Assembly (NCBI GenBank): GCA_031772625.1
Contig: CM062807.1
Span: forward strand, 1,149,521,007 to 1,149,585,006
DNA length: 64,000 nucleotides
Source: Pinus tabuliformis
Lineage: Eukaryota > Streptophyta > Pinopsida > Pinales > Pinaceae
Direction: 5' to 3'
In this document: piece after piece, positions 39,733 to 51,944 of the stretch
Numbering within the stretch: the stretch's first letter is position 1
Layout: every line of letters starts with the position of its first letter
The notes under the pieces: model-generated
What the model saw: the letters and a program-made list of their open reading frames with translations, nothing else
Told to the model about the DNA's origin: nothing
The model's database searches: none
Program-made: the position numbers and the translations under genes

Positions 39733-41047
39733 AGGGATAGCGCGTATATACGCGAGTTTCACACTGCAAAGTCGCGTATATGTCAGTCTGAGGAAAAGCA
39801 GTGGGGACAAATCAGAAAAAGGATCTGATATGATTCAGTCTGTTATTTGCTCTATTGGTTACAGTCTGCTGAGGATGTGTGGAAATGTTTTGTTACTTGT
39901 ATGATGTCTAGAAGTTTTTTGATCCTAACTTGAGGATGATGATGTTTTGATTCTTATTGATGATATATGCATGATCAGATCTAACAGATGGCACTGGTTG
40001 AGGGGGAGCATATGCCTTTAGTAATTCATGTTGGCATTATGGTTAATAATCCTTGTGATGATTCTTATATGGCTAAATGATATATCTTGCTATGATGTGG
40101 TTGTGAGTTGTCTATGATAAACTCTCATATGATTCTTGAAGTTACATAGTTGATGATCAGATCAGATTTATGGTTGATTCTTTGATGATGCATATATGGT
40201 GCTTACATGGTGATCTTCATAAGGACAAGGAGAAGTACAAAGCTTGAATATACATCTTTCACTTGATGATGGGTCACTCATATACTGCTGTTGTCATATG
40301 CATAAAAATCATACAGTTATGATTGCAGGCACTCTTGTGGATAAGGATTGTTGCTGTTGATGATATCAAGAAGTTTTGTCAAATGAGCTTGAGCTCATGA
40401 TACATAATGCTGATACATTGGATGACTACTCAAAGTTTGCTTTATTGGATACATGTGATGAGTTCTTTATCTATATGATGATAGGTTTATACTTACTATT
40501 TAATTGATGCAGATGTTCCCAAGTAATGATACTTGGATCAGTAGAGCTTGATGAAATGGCTATGGTGGTTTCACACATGATACAATATGAATGACTCTGA
40601 ATTCTATTCAAAGGGATGAATTGATGCAGACATACCATGTTATAGTTTGATGACCTAATCTCTACAGGACATTTACAGGTTGCTGATATGGAATTTGTGT
40701 ACGCGTGTTGTTTAAAAGGATATCCGCGTGCATACGCCGTGATTACAAGGGATAGTCGCTTATATGGTGTACGCGTGTTTCGTAAGGGATATCAGCGTAT
40801 ATAGCTCCAATTTATGTGTATAAAGACGCGTATAGGGAGATTTGAAGGAAATCACCAGGGACAGATGTTGGTTGCAGAAAGTCTGATATAGGTCTGACAG
40901 AGATCATCTGGCACAGGTTCAGGGGGAGCAGATAATCTTCCAATGATGCATTGTTGGCATTATCTTAAAGCTTTTGGTTCTAGTTCACATTTGGAGTTGA
41001 TTTCAGGAGGAACAAAGCAAAGGATAAACAGAAGGATCTCTTGGTTG

Positions 41048-41147
41048 NNNNNNNNNNNNNNNNNNNNNNNNNNNNNNNNNNNNNNNNNNNNNNNNNNNNN
41101 NNNNNNNNNNNNNNNNNNNNNNNNNNNNNNNNNNNNNNNNNNNNNNN
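41048..41147. other. Assembly gap of exactly 100 N
   Basis: One hundred N bases, a conventional placeholder length, so the true gap size is unknown. The missing part should include the last ~0.8 kb of Copia-like unit 2, its right LTR and the rest of the Athila-like LTR. Confidence 0.99.
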
Positions 41148-41786
41148 CATTACTAGAATCTGCATCCAGAGTTAAATCCAAGAGGAATGGCGGAAAAAGG
41201 GAAGAAAAAAAATATTTATACCATGCAACAAGACCATGAATCTAATTCAAACTATGAGGTGAAGGTCATAGTTGTTGGATGTGCAAGTGTTGAACCAATT
41301 GACCTAGGTTTTGATTTAGGAGATGAGATGGAGATCACAGTTTTTGGGATTGCAGGCGATGGACCAATTGAATTGAGTTATGATTCATGCGATGAGACGA
41401 AGATTGCATCAGGTATTGTACGAAAGATAAGAAGAGAACCAAAGAGTGCATGGCACCAAGAACTTGAGGAGATCAACCAAATCATTGAAGCATAGAATGT
41501 TGGACTAAGAAGACTTCTACGAGAAGTAGAAAAGGAAAAGCACGGATTGAAACTTTAGCCATAAGCCATAATTGGAGAGGCCTTGGAAAAGTGGAAGAGC
41601 AATGAAGGCTTAGAAAATCCATCATCAACCACTTCAAAATCAGGAACTGAGTTAAAAAAGTGTCATTGATTCTTCAGTTTCATGTTCTCATTATAATGAT
41701 GATTTTGGTGCTTTTGAAAAGCACACTACAGGAATGGTTTGAAGCGAATGAAGAAGATGAGATATGAAGGAAAGGGCCTAGGTTTT
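41148..41786 (+). pseudogene. Fragment ending in a G-patch-like sequence
   Basis: A 102-residue frame at 41187-41495 (MAEKGKKKNIYTMQQDH start, acidic middle, SAWHQELEEINQIIEA end) is followed by decayed sequence. At 41727-41780 on the same strand this reads as a G-patch start (a GMxLKxMKKMxYEGKGLG pattern). A related order, a helical LRRxLxxVEEEK-type segment then a G-patch, occurs in the opposite orientation at 45386-44634. The next element inserts within this G-patch-like sequence. It could be a host gene fragment or part of another retroelement. The coding sequence does not run open from the 41187 start to the G-patch. Confidence 0.45.
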
Positions 41787-43542
41787 TGATCTAGAATTGG
41801 AGTGGGTGATTTCTTCCTCTTTTCCAAAATCAAATAAAACAAAAATAGGACCATGATGACACTTTGTAAGAAAAATGGGTCTTGAACAAACAGGTTTCTA
41901 ATGTCTCTTCAAGTCATGAATTAGTATTCACATGTAACTTAACATAACAACATATAACTCGTGCAGGCATAATGAAGAGATAACAAAATATTTGTTGACG
42001 AAGTTCACCCCTCCTGGGCTACATCTCTAAGCCTGCCAACATAGCTAGACCACTCATATATTCAGTAGAAAATTGGAGTACATAAACAGTTAGTTGATGA
42101 TAAACAAGTGGTTATTACCCCTACAAGGTAATTTTCTCCTACAAAGAACTCTCACAAGCAATGCAACTCAAATCATCTCCTACAAAGATGTCATACTCCA
42201 ACTGAAATGAGCTAAAATGAGCATGTGAGCACTTCAATTCCACATTGAAGCACATAACAAAACTTCCCTCAACATAACATAATGAGAAAAGTGAACCTGA
42301 GCTAAACCCTACAAGTTACAACTGTCTTAGTAGACTTCTGAAGGTAAAAATACCCCTACAAGGCCTTCTTCATGCTCAACACCTTCCAAAATTGCTTCCA
42401 AATCCTGATTGATCCATACATATTTTGTCTCAAAACTGCAAAAAGGCTACTTATATGTGCTCAAATAAGAAATTAGAGGTCACCAATGGATTCAAAACAT
42501 CCAAAAACCCTAAGTGGCCTCTCTATGAGCTCAATTTCGCCAAAAACTCCAAAAGTTATCACTCTCCAAAGATCTATATGAATTTAATTATTAACTATCC
42601 TACAATTTTGACTGTCTGTCTAGTGGTTCTAAAATTCTGCCCCGAATTCCACTAACCGAGTGAAAATTCGCCCTCTGCCAGTGCATTTTGTAGGATCATT
42701 AAATTGCCTAATGAGGCCTTAACTCAAAAATTATGGCCATATGGGCCACATAGGGCCGAGGGTTTGGCCTTAACACATTCCCTAGTTGGTTAAGCCCTTA
42801 AATCTTGGGCACATGGTCATGTGGGGTGCCACGAGTCCAAGGGCTAGGCTAACCACCCGCACTTCCCGCTAGGACCCTTAAAATTTGGCACACTCTCACT
42901 TTGGCATCCAAAGCAGCGGGGGCTAGTCCCCACTTCGTAGCACCTCTGCCTTCCGCCCAGAGCCACGATCCTATGGGTAGTGGGTACGATCGAGGGTCAG
43001 GGTTGGAAGCCAGCCCCTTCCTCCAAAAAGGCGTCGAAAAAAATGTTAAATAGAATTTTGGTCCTTTTAATATTAAGAACCACTGTGTAGTGTATTGGTA
43101 GAGAACTTCATTGTTGGAATAGAGGTCATGAGTTCGAACCCCAATTGGGCCTCCAACCGACCCATGCAAAAATTTTAGTTGACCTCAGGGTGCCACGTCT
43201 TAGCCCATGACTAAGCCACATGGCACCATATTACTGGTCCACCACAAACCAATCAAATGTGCCAAAAACCAAAAAATGGATGATGCCACTTGTCAGCTTA
43301 TGGTTGGCTCATACGTGTACGATCACCATGCTAACTCAACAGTACATTCAACCTAGTCAACTGCCCTGCTCAAAATTTCATATTTGGGAAAATGATCAGA
43401 ACGTGATATCTGGAGCATACGGTGTCGGATTGAGGTGAAATGAACGTCGTTGGATTCAAAATGATGAGCACTTTGATTTGGCGCTAGTTTCAATACTTTT
43501 TGGGCACTTTCATTTTTGCGCTAAAAAATTATCACTTGATCA
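41787..43542 (-). repeat. 3' LTR of G-patch-bearing element
   Basis: It starts TGATCTAGAATTGG and probably ends TTGATCA at 43542, next to a pyrimidine tract. About 1.1 kb of it aligns with 47606-48690, and the remainder has no partner in the window because of the nested insertion. The end is inferred from the inverted TGATC/GATCA termini. Confidence 0.65.
43085..43150 (+). repeat. tRNA-like promoter segment (possible SINE head) inside LTR
   Basis: An A-box-like TAGTGTATTGGTAGAG (about 43088-43103) and a B-box-like AGTTCGAACC (43131-43140) have the spacing of tRNA-derived pol III promoters. I see no full cloverleaf, so a functional tRNA is unlikely. It lies in the part of the LTR that has no partner copy here. 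Confidence 0.35.
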
Positions 43543-44241
43543 CACCTCCCCACTAGGAACTTTTGGACTCCAAAATTTTACTTCTATAGTCAATTTAAAG
43601 AGGGTGGAACTCAAAAACACCCAAAAAGTCAATCAAAAACGCATAATTTTCAATTGGTGCCCTTCAAGCCCCAATCAAGGCACTTCACCTATCTTCTTCG
43701 TGAAGACCTACTGTCCTGTTAAAAATTGAGGCAACATTCTTATTGCTAATGCAAGAATAAAATACTGATGAGTGGAATCTAAACATTCTCTTTAATCTCA
43801 TCTTTACATGGCTCAAAAACACTTCATTTTGAAGTTAAAATGTTGAAGACAAACTTGATTCCCTCTTGGAATTCAGAAACAACATAAACTTGCTTTAACA
43901 TCTTCAAGTTGAGCTTGTACATAAGAAGTACATTGCTGCAAAATTTTCCATGATATAATTGGCCTGGCCTACAAAACATAGTCATCTTGAAACAAAGATT
44001 CTATTAACACAAGTTTCCTATCAAATACTTCTATTAGTGAGTACATGAAAACTTGTAGACAACTTGGAATTACTATCTTGTGCATTCACAAAAATCCTTG
44101 AGCGTGTGGACTAAGTAAGTCAATACATACATCAATTGAAAAACATCTACTTGTTGAACATAGTGACAATGATTGTTCACTTTACAAAAATACCTAAACA
44201 GGTGAATAACAACAAGTAATTACAAAATTTACAAAACAAAT
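43543..44241. other. No recognisable gene
   Basis: AT-rich internal sequence between the 3' LTR and the zinc-knuckle frames. Nothing is identified beyond the possible polypurine tract at 43543-43551 (reverse strand). Confidence 0.5.
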
Positions 44242-45386
44242 TTACAATAAGTCTACCCAAACTTTGCCTCTCATAGGCTTATGGGTTCTCTTCTTGCATC
44301 TGCTTTGTCTTGAAGGTTGTTTAGGATTGTTGTGAGTCCTCTTTGCCACCTCTTGTTTTATGTTGCACAACCTCTTTACCTTTCTTTGAACAAAGATCTG
44401 GATGTAACTTCCAACATCATTCAGTGCCATGCATCTTGCAATGAGTACAGAAGAACTTCCTCTTGTTTGCTGACATAGAAGTTCTCTCATGTGAAGGAGA
44501 GTCATTATGCTTGATGCCTAGAATTTGATTCATTCTTTTAACCATTATCATATGTTTCTCACATACAACCATGCAATGGTCAAATGCATCACAAAATGTA
44601 CAAGGGTACTTATTCCACAAGTATTCAAAATTTTCATGCATTGGAAAACCCATGAGAGTTATACCTGTCTCTAGGGCTGCAACTTTGATGGAGTGGAGTG
44701 GACAATGCCATGCAAGGTCCCTTCAAGCATTCATCTTGCTTGGGAGATGAATGAACATTGTCACAAGGTGGTGACATCTCATCCTCAGATGGTTGATGTG
44801 CCTCAAGCCATTTGGAGCATTCTCCAAACTCCCTTCGACCATATCCCAATCCTTGATACTTCGGTCTCTCCTCAACCATAATTGGATTGGTAATACCTTG
44901 GCCATTTATGTCGAGGCCTCCACCTTCATAACCCATCTTGGAAAGCAACTTCATACCTATGCCTTTAGTATGTTGCTCAAACACTACAAAAGAAGTGTTA
45001 TGCACATAAACAGAAGGAATGGTACTTGAGATGTTAATTACCTCCTTAAACTTGTCATTCATCTTTTCAGCTTTTGATGATGATGATGATGGCCAACTTG
45101 TAGATGACTCTAGCCACCCACTCTTATCCACTGGCATATGGTGTGCTTCTTGAATATGTTTTCAAAATGCACATGCATCATCTTCCACATATGGTCCAAA
45201 ACCACTATTTGAACCATGACCACATATTGGCTTCATTCTGGAGGTTTCTCTTGCTAGTATAGGAGTAGAACTTTCTGCAACTTGCTCTTCAAACACATGC
45301 TGCAACTGAAGTCGCATGTGCCTCTTCTCCTCTTCAACCATCTCTAACATCCTTCTCAATTCTATGTTCTCCATACGAAGAGCCAA
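44242..45386 (-). CDS. G-patch and zinc-knuckle ORF region downstream of pol remnants
   Basis: Three neighbouring minus-strand frames are seen. The first (45386-45162) has a helical [20 protein letters not shown] segment. The second (45137-44634) has a G-patch domain: [20 protein letters not shown] followed by a [20 protein letters not shown] stretch. The third (44653-44417) has a CX2CX4HX4C knuckle, [14 protein letters not shown], and another Cys-rich segment. G-patches bind RNA or helicases and occur in retroviral proteases of betaretroviruses and in some plant retroelement proteins. Here the region lies downstream of the pol remnants on the same strand. It is broken in a few places. Confidence 0.6.
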
Positions 45387-45413
45387 ATTCTTGCTCCTCT
45401 AGCTCTTAGAGAC

Positions 45414-46010
45414 TGATCCGCATTTAAACAAGAACACAACAAATTATAGATATAACCATAAATATAGAGTTGTAGCAGAAATAACACTTCATTTCATTAA
45501 TATCAAATACTAAAATATGCTTACAAACAGAATGGAAATAAGACTAGCTCGGGGGATGGTAAATTATCTCTAAGAAGAGATGTGGAGGCTACATAACTCT
45601 AAACTCAGTTATAATGAGGCTCAAGGGTCTTTTTATTATTAAAACAATAAGAGACAACCCTAAACAACCAAAACCGTAGCCCGAGGAGATGTAATACCAA
45701 GAGTTTATGGGCTGCGTTGGGGTTAGTTGGGTAGCCAACTTCCCGGGGTTGTAACTTGGTCATATTATCTCTTATTGACGCGTATGATACCTCATTGGAA
45801 ATATCTCTCTGAGGAATATAGCTGCTAACACAAAGGAATTTTGCAAAAAAAACGTCGATTAGGGCCTCAAAACAGCTCCAGAAGTTCAGGACCAAAAAAC
45901 TGCCAAAAATAGTAAATCGTGCTACAATTAAGGAAACTGAAAAAATGAAAGAGATAGTGGAGGGGGTCCAAGTTGGATAGGTGAGTGGCCACCAACATCC
46001 ACCTGGCTCA
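45414..46010 (-). repeat. LTR-like segment between G-patch ORF and pol remnants
   Basis: The segment starts TGATCCG and ends GGCTCA, and is followed at 46011-46021 by a pyrimidine run that on the minus strand is a polypurine tract (GGGGGGAGGAA) directly after the pol end. This is how a 3' LTR should look. No second copy is in the window, so it may be a solo end from a recombined or nested element. Confidence 0.4.
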
Positions 46011-46021
46011 TTCCTCCCCCC

Positions 46022-47733
46022 TTAGGAAGAAATGGTCGCCATTGCGTTGAGTGCCTCAATGAGATGGGGAAACTTCTGTTGAACTTGGTCCCTGGTGAGA
46101 TGTTCTACAATCTTTGATGTGTCTAGTAATGGTGGGAAGCATGGTCGAGGGTGGTCCACATTGAACACTCGGTGCAAGCCAAGGAATGGGGGAATGTTGT
46201 GCACCAAATCATTGTTTCCCGCAGCCTTGGTAATGGTGTAAGGACCATATCTGAGTGATCTAAGCTTTCATTGGGCTCTTGTAAGGCGTTCTTTCTGCAA
46301 ATTCAACCAAACTTTGTCGCCCACCTAAAACTTGTGTGCGCACGATGTTGATCATGTCATTGATTGTACTTGGCATTTACCACAATGGAGTGGCGATATA
46401 TCGGCCCGTTGGGTAGAGGTGCTCCAAGAGTTAGATCAAATGGATGCTTGACCTGACAGTGCAATAGTATCCCTGTGGGTGAGGAAAAGATGTCCCTATA
46501 TTCTTTCATGATCGTATCCACCTGATTCTGCTATGTGGAGGAACCCTTCCCAGGGGCCATGGATGTGGCTACGATCTTCCCCTTACTTTGAGAGTGAACC
46601 AGAAAGAAAATAAATTTCCTAGTATGAGATATGATCTTACTGCATTTCTTAGCAGAGATCAAAGAGGTAGCGGTAGGTGGGGCTACCTCCGTTATCCTGT
46701 ATAACGTATTACCCAAAGAAATAATCACAGAGAGAGGTCTAGACTCATATACATCATGTCTCTTCCATAAGTATGGTTGTCCTAATAATACATCACAAGT
46801 GTCGAGAGGAGCAACATCACACAATACCTCATCTGTGAAGGGCTTGATGTTGTAGGGAAGGCGGCACTACTAGCTGACTTGAAGATCTCGTCCTTGGTGA
46901 AGCCACCCAATGTTGTACAGCTACGGGTGTGGTATGGTCAGTAGGCCCAGCCACTTCACGACCTCTGCTGAAATGAGGTTCTTTTGGCTACCACTGTCGA
47001 CAATGAATTACAGCGGCGAACCCTTCACCCATATTTGTGAATGGAAAATACGCTCCCCCTCCTCTGGAACTTCGGGCTCATTCTTATGGATCTTGGCAGT
47101 GGCCACAGTGGTGCTGGGCTCCGCATCAATAATCTGCTTCCCTTTGTCATTTGTTTTGTCAGGTTATGACTCAAGATCGGAACATGCATCTGATTCTGAA
47201 GCCTTCAACTCGGCCACCAGCGACTGCTTGGCCCGACACTCACTTGTGTTGTGAGTGGGGATCTGATGGATCTCACACCACTTTCATGTGTCCTTCTTTG
47301 ACTTTGTGGTGATGTTATTTTCTTGCAGCTTCGACGGCTTATCTTGGGTCACCCCTCCTTGGCTTTTTCCTTTATTCTTCGAATTCGCAGATCTAAAGTC
47401 TCGCTTCTTTTGTTTAAACTTTTGCTCGATCTTAACAGCGTATCGATACATGTGACAAGCAAGGATATTTCCAGGAACTCCATCTCGTCCTGGATGTACC
47501 TGTGTAGGCAACTGTGGTATTTGAGTACCAAATTCCGCTCAGAATCCTAGACTCTTTTTGCTGCCCATTCTTGCAACTTGGTCAACTAGTGCTTTGATAC
47601 CAAACTGATCTGAAATTGGAGTAGGTGATTTCTTCCTCTTTTCCAAAATAAAATAAAAACAAAAATAGGATTGTGTTAACACTTTGCAAGATAAAATTCG
47701 TCTTGAACAAACAGGTTTCCAATGTCTCTTCAA
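46022..47733 (-). CDS. Gag, protease and integrase-end remnants of Ty3/Gypsy element
   Basis: Gag-end remnants lie near 47733-47130 (YRYAVKIEQKFKQKKRDF). Protease remnants are at 46824-46531 (PLDTCDVLLGQPYLWKRHDV, then RITEVAPPTATSLISAKKCS). An integrase C-terminal piece is at 46207-46022 (VFNVDHPRPCFPPLLDTSK). The RT and integrase core are missing, so the element has lost its centre. The family resembles chromovirus-side plant Gypsy elements. It is heavily broken. Confidence 0.6.
47589..47602 (-). other. tRNA-Met-like primer binding site
   Basis: The minus strand reads TGGTATCAAAGCAC three bases inside the LTR start at 47606, close to the standard initiator tRNA-Met site. Confidence 0.65.
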
Positions 47734-48690
47734 GTCATGAATTAGTATTCACATGTAACTTAACATAAGCAACATAACAACATATAACTCATGCAAGCAT
47801 AATAAATAGATATAAAAAAGTTGTGTTGACGGAGTTCACCCCTCCTGGGCTACATCTCTGAGCCTGCCAACATAGCTAGACCACTCATATATTCAGTAGA
47901 AAAATTGGAGTACATAAACAGTTAGCTGATGATAAACATGTGGTTATTACCCCTACAATGTAATGTTCTCCTAAAAATAACTCTCTTAAATAGCAACAAC
48001 TCAAAGCACTCCTACAAATATGTCATACTCCAACTAAAATGATCTAAAATGAGCATGTGAGCACTTCAATTCCACATTGAAGCACATAACAAAACTTCCC
48101 TCAACAACAACTATTGTAGTAGACTTCTGAAGGTGAGAATACCCTACAAGGCCTTCTCCATGCTCAACACCTTCCAGAACTGCTTCCAAACCCTGATTGA
48201 TCCATACACCTTTTGTATCAAACCTGCAAAAAGAATACTTAGATGTGCTCAAATCAGAAATTAGAGGTCACCAATGGATTCAAAACATCCAAAAACCCCT
48301 AAGTGGACTCTTTCTGAGCTCAATTTGGCCAAAAATTATCGCTCTCCAAAGCTCCATATGAATTTAACTGTTAGTTGTCCTACAATTTTGACCGTTCGTC
48401 TAACGGTTCTACAATTCTGCCTTGAATTCCGCTAAATGAGCGACAAATTTGCCCTTCGCCGGTGCATTTTGTAGGATCATTAAATTGCCCAATGACCCCT
48501 TAACTCCAAAAATTATGGCCATATGGGCCACATAGGGCCAAGAGCTAGGCCTTAACGCCTGCCCTCGCCAGTTAAGCCCTTCAATCTCGAACACGTGGTC
48601 ATGGGGGGTGCCACGGGTCCAAGGGCTAGGCTAACTGTCCACCCTTCCCACCGGACCCCTTAAACTTTGTCACACGTTCATGTTGAGGTC
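47606..48690 (-). repeat. Partial 5' LTR of G-patch-bearing element, cut by Tat-like copy 2
   Basis: Aligns with 41787-42910 of the 3' LTR and stops exactly where the TGTTA terminus of the Tat-like LTR begins. Confidence 0.8.
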
Positions 48691-49736
48691 TGTTATCAGG
48701 AAAACTAGTGTCCATTCAGAGCTACTAGTCCCACTAAGATGAGTAGCTATCTTAGAAATAAACAAACCAAAGTTACTTGTGTTTTCCTTTATGAGAGATA
48801 GATGAGAGAGAAGCAGAGAGCACCAACCTCAGTCTTTCACTAGTCTCCTTGCTTGTTTCCTCTCTCCCTTGATAGAGCTTTTTCTACTCCTTTCTCACTT
48901 GTCCCGCTTCAGAGAACACCTGTAGAGTCAAAGCAGCAAAATACCATCAAAGCATAAAGATCTATAACCATAAACAATATAGGATCAGATGTACATTAAC
49001 CATACAAATGCATATATAAATACAAGATTCAGATATATAAAAATATATGGAGGAAAACTCAAATAGCTTTATTAATAGAAGTAGTAGAAGAGAGGATTAC
49101 AACCAAGTTTTCTGATCCAGCATCATCCTCATAGCATGAAAGTCCTCTTCACCTCATAAAAAGCAAGATCACCCAACAATACAATGTCTCAAAGAGAAAC
49201 CAGCAGCACTTCCTTACAAATTACAAAATTGCAACCTCTGGATCTCTAGGATGAGGGATCCATATATAGATGTTTGCAGGAGAGTGAGTCAGCTTCTGGG
49301 ATTTTGATTAGTGTCATTTCACTGATAGTTCTTGGTTCCACTTGGAGATTTCATGATCTCTTACTCATCCCTGGGCGAATTCAGAGAGGCAAGTGTCATA
49401 TGAGTAGTTTCTAGAAGATTCTTTGAGTTTCCACCTAGCAAACTGCCTCTGCCATTTGTCTGCTCTCGCTCATCGCACCCTACAGAAGGGATTTTTAGTA
49501 TGCATCGCACCCTCTGTGTGTAGCAGGTGAGATGCATCACACCCTTAGCATGGAGCAATCTATATGGTCCAGTTTTGACCAGTTCTAAGCAGTTTTTCAG
49601 GGAGAACTTCTGGGAAATGATGTAATCAGTTGACCTTGATCTTTTAGGGTATGAAACAACACTTTTAGGGGTTTGAGAGCCCTTGGTTTATGGACATATG
49701 TGATTGGGGTTGCAGTGCCCAAATATGTCTATAACA
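48691..49736 (-). repeat. 3' LTR of Tat-like copy 2
   Basis: 1046 bp with TGTTA/TAACA termini, aligned with 12322-13325. A minus-strand polypurine tract (AGGGGGCAAC, 49737-49746) lies directly next to it. Confidence 0.9.
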
Positions 49737-50906
49737 GTTGCCCCCTAAAGCATGAGGTTGTAAATCTTCTGATGTCGGGTGAAATTCTTTATCATGAGGA
49801 TCTGAGGTTTTTCGAACTAGAAGGTGACCTGTAATAAGATACACTACAATACATTATCTTCATAATATTTTCATGATCTAGCTGAGGCGAGCATTGCCAT
49901 GCTTAGCTTTATAAATTCATTTTCATGTGCATAGGACAGACAATTGTCTATGTGGCAGGCTGATGATTCTGGTAAAGCCATCATCCCTTAGTTTGGATGA
50001 TTATATTTGCAGCTATGATGTACATTTGATGTCTTTATTTCCCTGAATATATCATAGCCTGGATGGATGAAACTAGATCCGAGGTCTTCAAACTCGTTCA
50101 ATCTTCGCCCGAAGTACAAGTCGATCCATGTGAAAATATGTTATGATGTTGAACATGGAAAGACATCACCTAATTACCAGCCAATGATGTAAGTTGTTAA
50201 CAGGTGCGAGAGGAATCACCGATAATGATAATAACCCTCAAGGTACTGCAGTACAATTCACGTGGTGTGAATACATGAGTTGATGTCGAACACCACGCAA
50301 AATCTTTTGGTCGAAGGCCATTGGTGTAAACCTGTCGCCGGAAGTGAGAAACTTGTCATTGAGGCATGCAAGCTTCAAAGTATTGAAAGGGTTGTTCCTA
50401 AGTCAACTTCTTGGATAATGATCTGATGTCGACAAGAAGTGACCCGTCGTAGGAGGGCCTTAATGAATCCCACATCTACGACACGGAACAGAGCAAATGA
50501 TTTTGTGGAGGTGAAAACAATCTGATGATACAAGGTTTAGGGTGGCGGTCATGAAAGAATGGAGCGTTAAGGTATTGCAGTGGATGAGGCGTTAGCTGGG
50601 TTGGTGAATTCTCTGAGCAACTTCTCTTGAACATATCAGTGACACTGGAATGGATTGGTAGCGTTAACCCCAAAATGGATGGTATGGAGGACCAATGGTG
50701 ATATGACCGGTGAACGGAATAACCCAACCCGACTCAATCATGGTGATGGAGGGAAAGTGTCATGTTCAAGAGCGACCTGCTACCAATGAAGTTATTCAAG
50801 TTTTCTTCCCTTTTTCCCCAGTCATTGCTAACCAATACCTCTTTATTTTTGTCAAGCTTGAGGAGGATAACATATGCTTGTTCTATAATTTTCCCTTCGA
50901 GCAAAC

Positions 50907-51640
50907 CTGTCGCTATGTTTTAATGAGCCTAGCGACAGTGAAACTCGCTCTTATCTGCATGGACAAGTTTTTCGCTATTGTTTTAACGAGTTTAACAACA
51001 AAGATAACTCAATCCTTTTCAGTTTTAGAGAGTTTGAAAAGAGACAGAAAGGAAACTCCAGCAGTCCTTTTTCGTAATATAATCCCTTAAGTCCGAAAAA
51101 GTATAAAATAATACGAAAGGGATGACTTTTTGATAGTTTTAACGAGCCGAACAAGACAAACACTCGATCTTTTTGTGTAATGATCCCTTAGGCCCAAAAA
51201 TATTAAAATATAGAGGAGGGATGGCATTTCCATCACTTTAACGAGCTGGAGAGGCCAATTGCTCGGTAATCTTTTCATATTTTACAAGTCTAAAAAGAGC
51301 TTAAAGGAGACTCGTTTTTTAGGAACGAGTGATGTTTCTGGATAGCAACTGGTTCCAGGAAAGGTTTGGAACTTTTCAATCATGGTAGTGTAAATAAGGT
51401 GGCTAATAGAATCACTCGTCGTAATTGTTCCTCAAAAGGGTAAACAATCAAATGGAGGCATATGATCAGCTAAAAAAGAGTGGAGGTGATGGTAAGAATA
51501 CGACCAAGGTTCAAAAGTTGATAGCTATGCGATCGCAAAGGTTATTTACCAAAGGTGGGTTCATTTTTTAATGAGCTTGAACTCATGGGGAACATATGCT
51601 CATTGCTAGGTTTATTTTTTAACGAGCTTGAACTTTGCGT
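50907..51640. other. Stem-loop ladder of Tat-like copy 2
   Basis: Matches the ladder at 629-1382. The first hairpin is a 9-bp stem CTGTCGCTA/TAGCGACAG (50907-50915 with 50930-50938), where copy 1 has ATCGCTA/TAGCGAT. The CTTTTTCG/CGAAAAAG and CGAGC/GCTCG hairpins are kept. A TGAGC/GCTCA stem near 51571-51602 replaces a GAGC/GCTC stem. Confidence 0.7.
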
Positions 51641-51944
51641 AAACTTGCTTGTGATAATAGTCAGAGATGTTCAATTTCACCATTAACATTATGTTCTTTT
51701 GATGGCCGTACTACCTGTTCAATTGCTTGATCAAACTGATTAGAAATGTAAATACATGAGTTAAAAAAAAACAATACCTTACTTGAATTACGTGAACAGT
51801 AACATAAAAGTAGTTTTTACCTCTCATTTTTACCATTTCATTCAAATTTGGGATTGTTGGAGCTCTGGAGGTGTTTTCCCCCTCGATTTTCATCAGTTGA
51901 TTTCAGGAGATTCTGTGGACTATTTTTGGTGCCGTCTGGACCAG

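Larger units (their letters stand above)
31595..41047 (+). mobile_element. Copia-like non-autonomous element in tandem: LTR-internal-LTR-internal
   Basis: Two almost identical units, period about 5140 bp, are joined through a shared LTR. Each has a 1.5-kb LTR (TGTTGG start, CAACA end), an initiator tRNA-Met primer site, a coiled-coil ORF and a double zinc-knuckle ORF. No protease, integrase or RT is seen. The LTR termini, primer site and AAAGGGGGAGAT polypurine tract are those of plant Ty1/Copia elements, with a SIRE/Maximus flavour. Near-identity of LTRs and units indicates a recent event. The second unit runs into the gap at 41048, so the right-hand LTR is not seen. A few breaks are present in the coding parts. 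Confidence 0.88.
41787..48690 (-). mobile_element. Ty3/Gypsy-type element with G-patch ORF, interrupted by Tat-like copy 2
   Basis: Direct repeats starting TGATCT at 41787 and 47606 act as LTRs. A tRNA-Met-like primer site (47589-47602) next to the right-hand copy sets minus orientation, and a CACCTCCCC tract after 43542 fits a polypurine tract. Inside lie gag, protease and integrase-end remnants (47733-46022), an LTR-like segment (45414-46010) and a G-patch/zinc-knuckle ORF region (45386-44242). The right LTR is cut at 48690 by the Tat-like element. The element is heavily broken, lacks RT, and may be composite. LTR divergence by eye is about one base in eight to ten. Confidence 0.7.

Noticed and set aside
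41187-41495. Small plus-strand frame considered as a host gene.
   Set aside because: No recognisable full domain, next to an assembly gap and a retroelement boundary; kept only as a fragment.
43085-43150. Functional tRNA gene.
   Set aside because: Only A and B boxes are plausible; no acceptor stem or cloverleaf can be drawn.
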